Assembly: GCF_011762045.1 (NCBI RefSeq)
Contig: NZ_JAASQS010000002.1
Span: 434,001-498,000 of the forward strand
From: Rhizomicrobium electricum
GTDB lineage: Bacteria; Pseudomonadota; Alphaproteobacteria; Micropepsales; Micropepsaceae
DNA: 64,000 nt
Reading direction: 5' to 3'
The position numbers and the translations under genes are program-made. This document shows positions 9,613-19,140 of the stretch, piece after piece. Position 1 is the stretch's first letter. Every line of letters begins with the position of its first letter. The notes under the pieces were generated by a model. The model was not told where the DNA came from and ran no database searches. It saw only the letters and a program-made list of their open reading frames with translations.

Positions 9613-9739
9613 CGCGACCCCGGAACCGTATCCCGCCGCACCCGACTTATCCCCGCTTTCCGGGGATTTTCGGCCCAAGCCATGGCGCATCCGCCGCACC
9701 GCAGCGGCGATGGCAGGACGTTGTGATTCCTTCCCGCTT

Positions 9740-10288
9740 TTACGACGCCAGCGGCAACCTCATCGGTTCCTGGTCGTCATCGATGGTGACGCGCGGCAGG
9801 CCTTCGCCTCGGAAATACACCAGATCCTCGACATCGGCATCGTAATGGGCCGCCACCACGATCTGCGACACCGTCTCGCCGTCGAGCGAGAACGGTATCA
9901 GGAGACGATCGAACGAAATTTCGACATCACCCGGCCAAATCAGCCGCGAGCGGCACATCACTGGCGCCCGCGTGGTAACGACGCGATCATATTGCGCCCG
10001 CAACGCATCGAGTTTGTCGGTGCGCAGCTCGTACTCGCTCAACCAGCGACCGGTGAAGTCCTCGCCGTAGAGGGCCTGCCAGAAAATCCCGAACGTACGG
10101 AAGTAAAAATCGGGCACGGCGTGATGAACGTCGAGTTCGTACAGGCGGCCAATCAGCCAGGATACGTCTGCCAGACTGAAATCCTGCTGGCGCGGCAAGA
10201 CGCGCCCCTCACTCAAAAGCTCGCAATGATTGGCGAACTCGAGAAAATCGAGCGGCATAGTCTCGGGATGTAGGGCGTCGAATCGCAT
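9740..10288 (-). CDS. PAS_5-family PAS-domain protein
   Basis: The 182-residue protein resembles the stand-alone PAS_5 domain proteins common in alphaproteobacteria. Supporting strings are PLDFLEFANHCELLSEGRVLPRQQDF and the following YELDVHHAVPDFYFRTFGIFW and LIWPGDVEISFDRLLIPF. The whole protein is essentially one sensor-type fold with no kinase or output domain. ATG 10288 is chosen for the GAGAGG site 8 bases upstream; GTG 10309 is possible. Ligand and partner are unknown. Confidence 0.7.
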   Translation of the reverse strand: MRFDALHPETMPLDFLEFANHCELLSEGRVLPRQQDFSLADVSWLIGRLYELDVHHAVPDFYFRTFGIFWQALYGEDFTGRWLSEYELRTDKLDALRAQYDRVVTTRAPVMCRSRLIWPGDVEISFDRLLIPFSLDGETVSQIVVAAHYDADVEDLVYFRGEGLPRVTIDDDQEPMRLPLAS

Positions 10289-10424
10289 CTGCGTCACCTC
10301 TCGGGACACAACTCCGAATTACGACCCAGCTCGGACATGCTTTATCTCATACTGCGCACGCAAGCCGAAGCGAAAATCGCAGTCAGCGTTTCGAAAGCGT
10401 TTCGAGTACGTACTATTGCGGATG

Positions 10425-12188
10425 CTACATCCGTGTCGGCACTTCGATACCCAGCAAATCCAACGCCTTGGTCAGAACGGCCAGGGTCAGGGCGCAAAGG
10501 CCGAGACGAGCCGCACGCAAATCGGCATCGGGCTCCGACAGAATATGATGCTCGGCGTAAAACCGCGAAAATTCCTGCGCCAATTCAAAGACGTACTCGC
10601 ACAGGAAATTCGGAGCGCGCTTTTCCTCGGCCGATTCCATCGCTTCGGGTAGCGCCAGAATTTTCAACACCAGCGCGCGTTCCACCGCCGAACGCACGAC
10701 CGGCGGCGCGGTGACGAAGCCCTGCTCTTCCGCTTTGCGCAGGATGGAGCGGATGCGTACGGCCGCGTACTGCAGATAAGGGCCGGTTTTGCCTTCGAAT
10801 TTGGTGAAGCGGTCGAGATCGAAGATGTAGTCGGTCAGGCGCCAGTTGGACAGATCGGCGAATTTCAATGCCGCGATGCCGACCTTCTGCGCGATGTCTT
10901 CCTGTTCTTCGACCGGATAATCGGCACCGAGACCGGCTTCGGCGATGCGCGCCTTGGCGGCGTCGGTCGTCATGGCGATGAGATCGAACAGTTTCATCAC
11001 GCCGCCGGCGCGGGTCTTGAACGGCTTGCCGTCGGGCCCGTTCATGGTACCGAAGCCGGCGTGCTCCAGCTCCGCCTTGCCCGCGAGCCCGGATTTCCTG
11101 GCGCCGCGGAACACCTGCTCGAAATGGCCGTGCTGGCGCTGGTCAACGACGTAAAGGATGAAATCGGGATCGAACGATTTCACGCGATCGACGATGGTGG
11201 CGAGATCGGTGGTGCCGTAGAGCGCCGCGCCATCGGACTTCAGAAGAATCAGCGGCGGCATTTCCTTCTTGTCGTCGGGCTCCGAAATCTGAATGACCAG
11301 CGCACCTTCGCTTTCCTCGGCGATGCCGCGGGCCTTGAGGTCGTCGATCATCGGCGGGATCAAGGGATCGACCGAAGCTTCGCCGTTCCACAGATCGAAT
11401 TCGATACCGAGACTGCCGTATTCGCGCTTCAGGCCTTTCTCCGACACCGCGAAGAAGTGTTTCCACAACGCCATATAACCGGGACGTCCGGCCTGCAGTT
11501 CGGCGGTCGCCTTGCGCGCCAGTTCGAGCCGCGCCGGATCGGCCTTGCAGGCGGCCGACGCCGCCGGATAGAGCACCTCGAGGTCGTCCATCGTCACCGG
11601 CGATTCATCCGGGTACGGACCAGTGAAATTCGCGTCGAAATAAATCGGCGCCATCCCGCGCAATTCCACTTCGGAAATGAGCTGGCCCATCTGCAAACCC
11701 CAGTCGCCGAGATGAACGTCGCCGATCACCTTCCAGCCGTTGGCGCGGAACAGCCGCTTCAGGCTGTCGCCAATGATCGCCGAGCGCAGATGACCGACAT
11801 GCATCGGCTTGGCGACATTCGGCCCGCCGTAGTCGATCACCATCGTTTTGCCGGTGCCGGTTTCGGGAGCGCCGAGACGGTCGTCCTTGGAGACCGCCGC
11901 GACCCGCGCCGCCAGCGCCTCGTCGGTGAGATCGAGATTGATGAAGCCGGGCCCCGCGATCTCGACCTTGGCGAAGATCGGATTCTGCTTCAGCCGGTCG
12001 GCAACCTTGGTCGCCAGCGCACGCGGATTGGTTTTCGCCTGCTTGGCCGCGGGAAGCGCGCCGTTGCACTGGAACTGGGCGAGATCGGGCCGGTCGGACC
12101 GCTTCACCGTGCCGAATTCGGCAGACAGTCCCTCGGCCGCGAAAGCGTCGGAGACGATCGCGGTCAGTTCGCGGGTCAGCGCCGTCAT
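10425..12188 (-). CDS. argS: Arginyl-tRNA synthetase
   Basis: This 587-residue class I aminoacyl-tRNA synthetase charges tRNA-Arg. The ATP-binding HIGH signature appears as HVGH in PNVAKPMHVGHLRSAIIGD. The N-terminal Add-1 domain (residues 1 to about 100) and the C-terminal anticodon-binding DALR domain, ending in LGLCALTLAVLTKALDLLGIEVPTRM, are both present. The length is normal. Its ATG overlaps the stop of the upstream lipoprotein gene by four bases. Confidence 0.97.
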   Translation of the reverse strand: MTALTRELTAIVSDAFAAEGLSAEFGTVKRSDRPDLAQFQCNGALPAAKQAKTNPRALATKVADRLKQNPIFAKVEIAGPGFINLDLTDEALAARVAAVSKDDRLGAPETGTGKTMVIDYGGPNVAKPMHVGHLRSAIIGDSLKRLFRANGWKVIGDVHLGDWGLQMGQLISEVELRGMAPIYFDANFTGPYPDESPVTMDDLEVLYPAASAACKADPARLELARKATAELQAGRPGYMALWKHFFAVSEKGLKREYGSLGIEFDLWNGEASVDPLIPPMIDDLKARGIAEESEGALVIQISEPDDKKEMPPLILLKSDGAALYGTTDLATIVDRVKSFDPDFILYVVDQRQHGHFEQVFRGARKSGLAGKAELEHAGFGTMNGPDGKPFKTRAGGVMKLFDLIAMTTDAAKARIAEAGLGADYPVEEQEDIAQKVGIAALKFADLSNWRLTDYIFDLDRFTKFEGKTGPYLQYAAVRIRSILRKAEEQGFVTAPPVVRSAVERALVLKILALPEAMESAEEKRAPNFLCEYVFELAQEFSRFYAEHHILSEPDADLRAARLGLCALTLAVLTKALDLLGIEVPTRM

Positions 12189-12754
12189 GGCAGGTACTGC
12201 CCCATCTTCTTGTTGTAGTCGATCTGCGCCTGGGTGAGCTGGAAGCCGACCAAGAGGTGGTATTCGTAGGACTTCTTGTCCCGCGCTACCGCGATCTCGA
12301 TGCCGTCGACCAGTTCTTCCTTCTGCACCTCGGCCGAAGCCTTGGGGAAATCGAATTCCAGCCAGCGGGTCTGCTTGTCGACGATCTGTCCGCCGGCGGT
12401 CACGGCGACGTAATACGGCAGCTTGTAATGGGCCGCTTCACCGCCGGGTGCGCGCGTCGCCTTGATGGTCATGGTGACATTGGCGTCGATCGCGTTGATG
12501 CGCTTGCTGTAGTCGCAGCGCGTCTTCAGATCCGTGAACTTCGCGGTGTAGACCACGTTCGACGGGTCGGCGCCCTGCGCCGGATCGAACGCCGGAAGAA
12601 CCGAGGTGTTCGCCAGGATGTTCGCATCCGGACAGACGTTGGCGTTGTCGGAGCGGACGTAATTGATCGCCGACCGCCACGTATCGCAGCCGGACAACGA
12701 AATCGCGGCCACCATCAATGCAGCCAAATTCAGGGCGAGCTTTGTGCGTCTCAT
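12185..12754 (-). CDS. Predicted lipoprotein upstream of argS
   Basis: The product is 189 residues with a lipoprotein signal peptide. The lipobox is LSGC (MRRTKLALNLAALMVAAISLSGCDTW), so Cys22 or 23 should be lipidated. The rest looks beta-rich and includes VTAGGQIVDKQTRWLEFDFP. I do not recognise a named family. The gene ends in an ATGA overlap with argS, implying co-translation of an envelope protein and a tRNA synthetase. A perfect hairpin (CGGAAGGC/GCCTTCCG at 12781-12800) lies in its leader. The larger frame that continues upstream is antisense to thrB and is not coding. Confidence 0.8.
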   Translation of the reverse strand: MRRTKLALNLAALMVAAISLSGCDTWRSAINYVRSDNANVCPDANILANTSVLPAFDPAQGADPSNVVYTAKFTDLKTRCDYSKRINAIDANVTMTIKATRAPGGEAAHYKLPYYVAVTAGGQIVDKQTRWLEFDFPKASAEVQKEELVDGIEIAVARDKKSYEYHLLVGFQLTQAQIDYNKKMGQYLP

Positions 12755-13039
12755 GGTCTGATGACGAGCCTTCAATGGGGCGGAAGGCGCCTGCCTTCCG
12801 GGAAATACGGGATCCGGAACCGGGCATACCACACGGCAGCCCCGCGCGTCACAACGGACTTGTTGCAGCCTGCAGTTGACGGCTGGAAGTGGCCGGACTG
12901 TAGCCAAGCGGCCCCGCCATGGGAAGCGCACTCCGGCGCCCCAAAAGCCGCATACCGGCGCCGGATAACGGGGGCGTAATATTCCGGGCGGCGAAGAACC
13001 CTCTTTCAACCGGCGCCCCGCACTGGCAATCTTGAGTCG

Positions 13040-13999
13040 ATGGCTGTCTACACCGACGTTTCCTTCGAAGAACTCGAGAGCTTCCTCGCCGGCTACAACA
13101 TCGGCGCGCCGCTGACGTTCAAGGGCATTGCCGAGGGCGTCGAGAACTCGAATTATTATCTGCAGACTACCAAGGGCGCCTTCATCCTGACCCTCTACGA
13201 AAAGCGGGTACGGACGGAGGATCTGCCGTTTTTCCTCGGCCTTTTGGAGCATCTGGCGGCCCGCGGCATCCATTGCCCGCTGCCGGTGCGCAATCTCGCC
13301 GGGGCCCAGTCGGTCATTCTGGGCGGCCGGACCGCGGCGCTGTTCACCTTCCTCAATGGCGTGTCGCTGCGCCGGCCGGAAGCGGGACATTGCGCCGCCG
13401 CGGGCGCCGCGCTCGCCAAGATGCACGCCGCCGGCAAGGGCTTTGCCCTCACCCGCAAGAATGCGCTCGGCCACGACGGCTGGGACGAATTGGTACAAGC
13501 CTGCCTGCCGCGCGCCGACGAGGTCGAGCCGGGCCTCGCGGACCTGATCGCCACCGCCCATCGCGAGATCACCGCCAACTGGCCGAGCGGACTGCCGTCC
13601 GGCGTGATCCATGCCGACCTCTTCCCCGACAATGTGCTGTTCATGGGCGCCGAAGTGTCGGGGCTGATCGATTTCTATTTCGCCTGCAACGACGCCTTCG
13701 CCTACGACCTCGCGGTGATGCTGAACGCCTGGTGCTTCGAGCCCGACGTCGCCTTCAATGTCACCAAGTCGAAAAGCCTGATCGCAGCATATGCCAAGCA
13801 GCGTCCGCTGACGGCGGCGGAGCGCGAGGCGATCCCGACCCTGGCGCGCGGCTCGGCGCTGCGCTTCCTGCTTACCCGGCTGTACGACTGGCTGAATCAC
13901 GACCCGCACGCCCTCGTCCGCCCCAAGGACCCGCGCGATTACTCGCGCCGGCTCCGCTTCCATCGCAAAGTGCGCGGCGTCGGGGAGTACGGTTTGTGA
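13040..13999 (+). CDS. thrB: Homoserine kinase
   Basis: This 319-residue protein is the APH/choline-kinase-like ThrB of alphaproteobacteria and pseudomonads, which phosphorylates homoserine for threonine synthesis. Signatures are [13 protein letters not shown] and TLYEKRV near the N-terminus, the kinase motif [13 protein letters not shown], and the metal-binding [11 protein letters not shown]. The next gene, rnhA, overlaps its stop. thrC, the next enzyme of the pathway, lies at about 21 kb on the other strand. Confidence 0.95.
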   Translation: MAVYTDVSFEELESFLAGYNIGAPLTFKGIAEGVENSNYYLQTTKGAFILTLYEKRVRTEDLPFFLGLLEHLAARGIHCPLPVRNLAGAQSVILGGRTAALFTFLNGVSLRRPEAGHCAAAGAALAKMHAAGKGFALTRKNALGHDGWDELVQACLPRADEVEPGLADLIATAHREITANWPSGLPSGVIHADLFPDNVLFMGAEVSGLIDFYFACNDAFAYDLAVMLNAWCFEPDVAFNVTKSKSLIAAYAKQRPLTAAEREAIPTLARGSALRFLLTRLYDWLNHDPHALVRPKDPRDYSRRLRFHRKVRGVGEYGL

Positions 14000-14421
14000 G
14001 TTCGATTGAGATTTTCACCGACGGGGCCTGCACAGGCAATCCCGGCCCTGGCGGTTGGGCGGCGATCCTGCGTGCCGGGGCGCACGAGAAAGAGCTGTTC
14101 GGCGGCGAGCGCGCCACCACCAACAACCGCATGGAACTGACCGCCGCGATCAAGGCCTTCGAGGCGCTGAAATCGCCGAGCGAAGTCACGATCTACACGG
14201 ATTCCCGCTATGTGATGGACGGCGTCACCAAGTGGATGGCGAACTGGAAGCGCAACGGCTGGCGCACCGCCGACAAGAAGCCGGTCAAGAACGAAGAACT
14301 CTGGCGCGCCCTCGAAGCCGCCGTGACGCCGCACAAAGTGACCTGGCGCTGGGTCAAAGGCCACGCCGGCCACATCGAGAACGAACGCGTCGATGCGCTG
14401 GCGCGCGGAGCGATACCGTAG
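13996..14421 (+). CDS. rnhA: Ribonuclease HI
   Basis: This 141-residue enzyme cleaves RNA in RNA-DNA hybrids. The four catalytic acidic residues are present: Asp9 ([16 protein letters not shown]), Glu47 ([10 protein letters not shown]), Asp69 ([10 protein letters not shown]) and Asp133 (ENERVDALA). The start is GTG 13996, which overlaps the thrB stop as GTGA. The thrB-rnhA-peroxiredoxin order is common in alphaproteobacteria. Confidence 0.96.
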   Translation: MSSIEIFTDGACTGNPGPGGWAAILRAGAHEKELFGGERATTNNRMELTAAIKAFEALKSPSEVTIYTDSRYVMDGVTKWMANWKRNGWRTADKKPVKNEELWRALEAAVTPHKVTWRWVKGHAGHIENERVDALARGAIP

Positions 14422-14426
14422 AGAAC

Positions 14427-14454
14427 TTCTGCCCCCGCGAGTGCGAGGGCAGAA
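14427..14454. terminator. Hairpin between convergent rnhA and peroxiredoxin genes
   Basis: TTCTGCCC pairs with GGGCAGAA around a short GC-rich loop. It sits in the 40-base gap between two converging genes, where a bidirectional terminator is expected, but it lacks a clear T run. Confidence 0.45.
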
Positions 14455-14461
14455 AGAAATC

Positions 14462-14944
14462 TCACACTTCCTTCAGCATGTGCTCGGCGCTCGATACCGA
14501 ATAGGCGCCGGGTTCTTCGACCCAGAGCTGCTTGACCGCGCCGTCCTCGATCAGCATGGCGTAGCGCTGGCTGCGGGTGCCCATGCCGAATTTGGTGGCG
14601 TCCATCTCAAGGCCCAAGGCCTTGGTGAACTCGGCATTGCCGTCGGCCAGCATGATGACCTTGTCGCCGGCGCCCTGCGCATGGCCCCAGGCGCCCATCA
14701 CGAAGGCATCGTTGACCGACACGCAGGCGATGAGATCGATCCCTTTGGCGGCGAATTCCCCGGCATACTGGATGAAGCCCGGCAGGTGCTTGGCGCTGCA
14801 GGTCGGCGTGAACGCGCCCGGAACCGCGAAAAGCACTGCGCGCTTGCCGGCGAACAACTCGTCGGTTTTGACCGCGCGGGGGGCGCCGTCACGCATCTCA
14901 GTGAGTGTTGTCGACGGAATCCGGTCGCCGATTTTGATCGCCAT
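14462..14944 (-). CDS. Peroxiredoxin (Prx5-like, glutaredoxin/thioredoxin-dependent)
   Basis: This 160-residue thiol peroxidase reduces hydroperoxides. The peroxidatic cysteine is Cys49 in VPGAFTPTCSAKHLPG. The sequence SVNDAFVMGAWG and the overall length match the Prx5 group, including yeast Ahp1 and plant PrxII. AAGGAG 5 bases before ATG supports the start. The C-terminus carries no second resolving cysteine, so recycling probably uses an external thiol. Confidence 0.94.
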   Translation of the reverse strand: MAIKIGDRIPSTTLTEMRDGAPRAVKTDELFAGKRAVLFAVPGAFTPTCSAKHLPGFIQYAGEFAAKGIDLIACVSVNDAFVMGAWGHAQGAGDKVIMLADGNAEFTKALGLEMDATKFGMGTRSQRYAMLIEDGAVKQLWVEEPGAYSVSSAEHMLKEV

Positions 14945-15028
14945 GGGCTTCTCCTTAACGGTGTAAGTTTGGAATGGTTTTAACCTAATGACATGCGTCC
15001 GGGAAGCCGCTGTGGTATCGTTTCAGCC

Positions 15029-15622
15029 ATGTCCAAGCATATTTCTCTCGATCCCGAGCCACGCGACAATTTCCTGGAAGGAAAACTGCTGATCGCGATG
15101 CCTGGGATGCCCGATCCGCGGTTCGAGAAGAGCGTCATCTTCATGTGCGCCCACTCGGCCAGCGGAGCGATGGGGCTCATCATCAACAAGCCGATCGAAG
15201 GCCTGTCGTTCAACGACCTGATGAGCAAGTTCAACATCGAAGTGACCGGCCTTGTCCCCGAGCCCCCGATCCTGTTCGGCGGGCCGGTCAACATGGGACG
15301 CGGCTTCGTCCTGCACTCCTCCGATTACGGCACCCCCGACGCCACCCTGACGATCACGTCGGAGATCTCGCTCACCGCCACCACCGACATCCTGGAGGCG
15401 ATCAGCAAAGGTCGCGGACCGGCCAAGTCGATCCTGGCGCTCGGTTATGCCGGCTGGGGCGACGGCCAGATCGAAAGCGAGATCCTCGCCAACGGCTGGA
15501 TCCACTGCGACCCCGATCCGAAGCTGATCTTCGACACCGACTACGACGCCAAATGGGAAACCGCCATCGGCAAGCTAGGCGCCCAGATCGCAGGACTGTC
15601 GGCGGACGCCGGACGGGCTTAG
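15029..15622 (+). CDS. YqgE/AlgH family protein
   Basis: The product is 197 residues. Family signatures are LEGKLLIAMPGMPDPRFEKSVIFMCAHS near the N-terminus, GLIINKP, LFGGPVNMGRGFVLH and GYAGWGDGQIESEI. The molecular role of the YqgE/AlgH family is unsettled. ATG 15029 is preferred because homologues begin shortly before the LEGKLLIAMP block; an upstream start would add 12 residues. Its stop is 7 bases from the stop of the converging GGDEF/EAL gene. Confidence 0.92.
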   Translation: MSKHISLDPEPRDNFLEGKLLIAMPGMPDPRFEKSVIFMCAHSASGAMGLIINKPIEGLSFNDLMSKFNIEVTGLVPEPPILFGGPVNMGRGFVLHSSDYGTPDATLTITSEISLTATTDILEAISKGRGPAKSILALGYAGWGDGQIESEILANGWIHCDPDPKLIFDTDYDAKWETAIGKLGAQIAGLSADAGRA

Positions 15623-15629
15623 TTTTCCG

Positions 15630-18488
15630 CTATTCCCGGAAGCTCTTGGCGATGAAGGTCATGGCCTCGCGGGCGCCGACGGCTTCGGAGAACAGGAAGC
15701 CCTGGGCGAATTCGCAGCCGAGTTCGGCTACGCGCGCGGCATCCTCTTCGCTCTCGACGCCTTCGACGATCACCGCACGATTGAGTTCGTGCGCCAGCGA
15801 CACGATCGACGCCAGCACCACGCCGCCATTCGACTGCGGCGTGCCGTTGAGGAAGCTCTTGTCGATCTTCACGGTGTCGAACGGCAGATCGGCGAATTGC
15901 GAGAGGCTCGACATGCCGGTGCCGAAATCGTCGATCGCGAGCCCGGCCCCGAGCTGACGGATCTGACCGGCCAGCGCCCGCGCATCGGCGTCGGTGGCGA
16001 TGGTGCTCTCGGTCATTTCGAGCTTGAACGAGCCCGGCGCCAATCCGCCGTTCCGCAGCACATCGGCGAGCCGCTGCAACAGATCGGCGTCGCGAAGCTG
16101 CCGGCGCGAGAGGTTGACGCTGACGAACAGCGGCTCGGGCAGCGGGAAATAACGCTGCCATTCGGCGAGATCGCTGGCCGCACGGTCGAGCGCGAGACGC
16201 CCGAGGGCGACGATGATGCCGGTCTCTTCCGAATGGGCGATGAAATCGGCCGGCTCCACCAGCCCCTTCTGGGGATGGCGCCAGCGCAGCAAGGCTTCGA
16301 AACCCGCCACGGTGCGGTCGGCCAGCCGGATGATCGGCTGATAGAAAACCTCGATCTCGCCGCGGTCGATTGCCTGATGCAGATCGGCTTCGAGCACCAC
16401 CGGATCGGCCGGGGCGTTCGCCTCCATGTCGAGGGTGAAGATGCGCGAACAGTCGCCGCCGTCGCGTTTGGCCTGATTGAGCGCCAGTTCGGCGTTCTTC
16501 ATCAGGTCGATGGAATTGCGCGCCTCGCGGCCGAGCGCCACGCCGACACTGACCGGCGCAAACACGTTGCGGCCCTCGAAGCCGTGCGCCGCCGAGCAAA
16601 GCTGCACCAGACCGGCGCCGATCGCTTCGGGCTTGTCGGTCGGATTGGGCAGCAGCACGGCAAAGCCGTCGCCGCCGGTGCGGAAAATCTGGCCGAAGCC
16701 GGAATAGCGCTGGTCGAGGCGCTGGGCGATCTTGAGCAGCACTTCGTCGCCGCCGGCATCGCCGAGACTGGCGTGAATGGCCTTGAAGCGGTCGACATCG
16801 AGCACCGCGAACACCACGTCGCGCAGGCGCTCGCCGAGGCCTTCCAGTTCTTCGATCAGCGACACGCGATTGCCGAGGCCGGTGAGCGGATCGCGCAGCG
16901 AGCGGTCCATCATCTCGACTTCGGCTTCCTTGCGGGTGGTCACATCGGCCAACAGGCCGACGCAACGTTCCGCCGCTTCGCCGTCGGGGCCCTTCATGGT
17001 GGCGCGCAGTTCGAGCCAGGGATAACGGCCCTCCTCGTCCAGCACCCGGAACTCGATCCGGAAGGCGAGACCCGACTGCTTGCGGAATTCGCCCACCGCC
17101 TGCTCGTAGACGGCGCGGTCGTCGGGATGGATGCGCTCGATCCAGCGGTAATGCGACAGCCGCCCTTCGCCTACGCCGATCAGCGCGCCGGCCTCGGCCG
17201 ACAGGACCGCGAAGTCGTTGACGAGATCGAGTTCGAATACGCCCTGCCGCGAAGCGTCGATGGCTTCGAGTGCGGCGTGGGGAACTTCGGGCTCCTTCAC
17301 CACCTCTTTGACGACTTCCTTGACCACTACCTTCACCGGCGCCGGAGCGGCCGGGCGCGGGGCCGGGGGCGCATGGTGGCGCCACGGGATCACGGTGATG
17401 CCCTCGCCTGCGGTCACGGCCAGCGCCAGCATGATGGCGCCCGCCGCAGCAAACCCGCCGGCGAGATCGGGCACGATCGACGCCGAACCGAAGCCGCCGA
17501 GCGCCGCAAACGCCGACGTGAGCGAGGCCATGGCGAACAGGCCGACGGCCGGTTGCAGCACCTGCGAGGTGCGCGAGCCGGTGCGCTGGCGCAGGACCAG
17601 ATAGGCGAACAGGGCCGGCGGCACGATCAGGATCGCGAGATCGGTCAACAGCGTCATGCCGGGGAAGCCGATATAGGCGAGCCCCGAAACGATGAGGAAG
17701 CCCAGGATCACTTTGTTGAGCCAGCGCGCCACGGCCGGCCACATCTCGGACATCGGCTCGATCAGGTCGACGAAGCGAACCCCGGCCGCCAGCGCGAGAC
17801 CGCCGAACAGCGCGGTCAGGCCGTACGGTCCGCCGACACTGGTGACGATCGAGCCATCGAACACACGCAATGCGGCGAGACGGGCGAGCAGCAGCGCGAT
17901 CAGCGCCAGGGCCGCCCAGCGCGGCGCCCAATGATGGGTCATCACGCCGACGCCGCCTGCAATCGCGGCAGCGGCCGCGATCAGACCGGCCACGGCGGCG
18001 ACGAAGATGGCGATATTCTTGTTGTGCGCGGCCAGCTCCGGCTCGGTCCAGGCGAGCAGCGAAGGACTGCCGTCGACGCCCACCATGCGGACGGCGATCT
18101 CGGCCTTGCCCGACGCCGGGATCGTCAGCCGGAAGCCCTTGCGGCCATAGGCGTTGGATTTCTCGATCAGCACGCCGGGTGTCGTGGTCGCGACCTGCAA
18201 GATGGTCGGACGCTGGGCCCGCGGGATAATGGTCAGCCCGCTCGACGGCGCCTCGCCCGCCTGCAGCACGCGGATCGCGGGCCGGGTGCCGTAATTGGCG
18301 GCGGCGAACGAGAACCAGGTGCCCGGATCCTTATTGCCGGCCGGTGCGGCGAACGGCTTCAGATACGCCTTCAGCTCGATCAATCCGGCGGTGCTGCCGA
18401 GGTCGAGGTCTTTGGGGGCCGTTTGGGCCGCCAGGGCGCACGTCCACATCAGGACGACACACGCAAACGCAAAGGCAAGCCGTTTCAT
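15630..18488 (-). CDS. Membrane PAS-GGDEF-EAL protein (probable c-di-GMP phosphodiesterase)
   Basis: The product is about 952 residues. It has a signal peptide (about residues 1-22), a periplasmic beta-rich region (about 23-150), seven or eight membrane helices (about 155-375), a charged KEVVKEVVKE linker, a PAS domain (about 410-520), a GGDEF domain (about 525-690) and a C-terminal EAL domain (about 700-945). The cyclase signature is degenerate, GGDGF instead of GGDEF. The phosphodiesterase residues look intact, with EALLRW, SVNLSRRQL, EMTES, DDFGTG and the later VKIDKSF and EGVE. It is therefore likely to degrade cyclic di-GMP in response to a periplasmic or membrane signal. Confidence 0.9.
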   Translation of the reverse strand: MKRLAFAFACVVLMWTCALAAQTAPKDLDLGSTAGLIELKAYLKPFAAPAGNKDPGTWFSFAAANYGTRPAIRVLQAGEAPSSGLTIIPRAQRPTILQVATTTPGVLIEKSNAYGRKGFRLTIPASGKAEIAVRMVGVDGSPSLLAWTEPELAAHNKNIAIFVAAVAGLIAAAAAIAGGVGVMTHHWAPRWAALALIALLLARLAALRVFDGSIVTSVGGPYGLTALFGGLALAAGVRFVDLIEPMSEMWPAVARWLNKVILGFLIVSGLAYIGFPGMTLLTDLAILIVPPALFAYLVLRQRTGSRTSQVLQPAVGLFAMASLTSAFAALGGFGSASIVPDLAGGFAAAGAIMLALAVTAGEGITVIPWRHHAPPAPRPAAPAPVKVVVKEVVKEVVKEPEVPHAALEAIDASRQGVFELDLVNDFAVLSAEAGALIGVGEGRLSHYRWIERIHPDDRAVYEQAVGEFRKQSGLAFRIEFRVLDEEGRYPWLELRATMKGPDGEAAERCVGLLADVTTRKEAEVEMMDRSLRDPLTGLGNRVSLIEELEGLGERLRDVVFAVLDVDRFKAIHASLGDAGGDEVLLKIAQRLDQRYSGFGQIFRTGGDGFAVLLPNPTDKPEAIGAGLVQLCSAAHGFEGRNVFAPVSVGVALGREARNSIDLMKNAELALNQAKRDGGDCSRIFTLDMEANAPADPVVLEADLHQAIDRGEIEVFYQPIIRLADRTVAGFEALLRWRHPQKGLVEPADFIAHSEETGIIVALGRLALDRAASDLAEWQRYFPLPEPLFVSVNLSRRQLRDADLLQRLADVLRNGGLAPGSFKLEMTESTIATDADARALAGQIRQLGAGLAIDDFGTGMSSLSQFADLPFDTVKIDKSFLNGTPQSNGGVVLASIVSLAHELNRAVIVEGVESEEDAARVAELGCEFAQGFLFSEAVGAREAMTFIAKSFRE

Positions 18489-18531
18489 CACAGGCGTTCA
18501 GGTCCCCGTAGATATTCTTGTTACGTGCAGG

Positions 18532-19140
18532 TCAGCCTGTCGGCGCCTCGTCTTCGAGCAGCGCGAACAGGACATGATCCCGCCATTCGCCATTGATCTG
18601 CAAATACTTACGCGCAAGACCCTCCTGACGGAACCCTGCCTTGGTCAAGAGATTTTGAGAGGCCTCGTTGGAGGGCAGACAGGCGGCTTCGATCCGGTGC
18701 AGGCCGAGAGTCGAAAAAACGAACGGTATCAACGCCCGCACGGCGTCGTACATAAAGCCCTGGCGGGCGAAACGCTGGCCGATCCAATACCCCAGCGAAC
18801 AGGCTTGCGTGACACCCCGCCGCACATTCGACAGCGTGCAGCCGCCAAGGAGCTGATCGTCTTCCTTGCGATACACGAAGAAGGCGTAGGCCGTGTCCTG
18901 CCGAGTCTCTTTCTGATAGCGCCGGATGCGGCGGCGGAAGGCGCCTTTGGTCAGCTCGTCGCGCGCCCAGACCGGTTCCCACGGTGTCAGGAATTCGCGG
19001 CTTTCGGCCCGGAGCTTGGCCCAGGGCTTAAAGTCCGGCATGCGCGGATAGCGCAGATAAACCTCGAGCCCCCGTATCACCGGCTGCTGACCGCCGGGGA
19101 ACGTAAGCCCTCGCATAAACGCCATTGCCCCTGGTTTCAT
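18532..19140 (-). CDS. GNAT-family N-acetyltransferase (RimJ/RimL type)
   Basis: This 202-residue protein has the RimJ/RimL acetyltransferase layout. LGYWIGQRFARQGFMYDAVRAL is the acetyl-CoA-binding region and LHRIEAACLPSNEASQNLLTKAGFRQEG is the C-terminal motif. Substrates in this family include ribosomal protein N-termini, but the substrate here cannot be named from sequence. The ATG overlaps the stop of the M16 peptidase gene by four bases, so it is the last gene of the thrC-M16-GNAT series. Confidence 0.9.
   Translation of the reverse strand: MKPGAMAFMRGLTFPGGQQPVIRGLEVYLRYPRMPDFKPWAKLRAESREFLTPWEPVWARDELTKGAFRRRIRRYQKETRQDTAYAFFVYRKEDDQLLGGCTLSNVRRGVTQACSLGYWIGQRFARQGFMYDAVRALIPFVFSTLGLHRIEAACLPSNEASQNLLTKAGFRQEGLARKYLQINGEWRDHVLFALLEDEAPTG

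Noticed and set aside
12755..13963. N-terminal extension of the lipoprotein frame
   Set aside because: It is antisense to thrB. The lipoprotein signal peptide at 12754 marks the true start.
15789..18596. Open frame of 935 codons on the plus strand
   Set aside because: It is antisense to the well-supported PAS-GGDEF-EAL gene, is rich in Arg, Gly and His as expected for a GC-rich shadow frame, and shows no domain.
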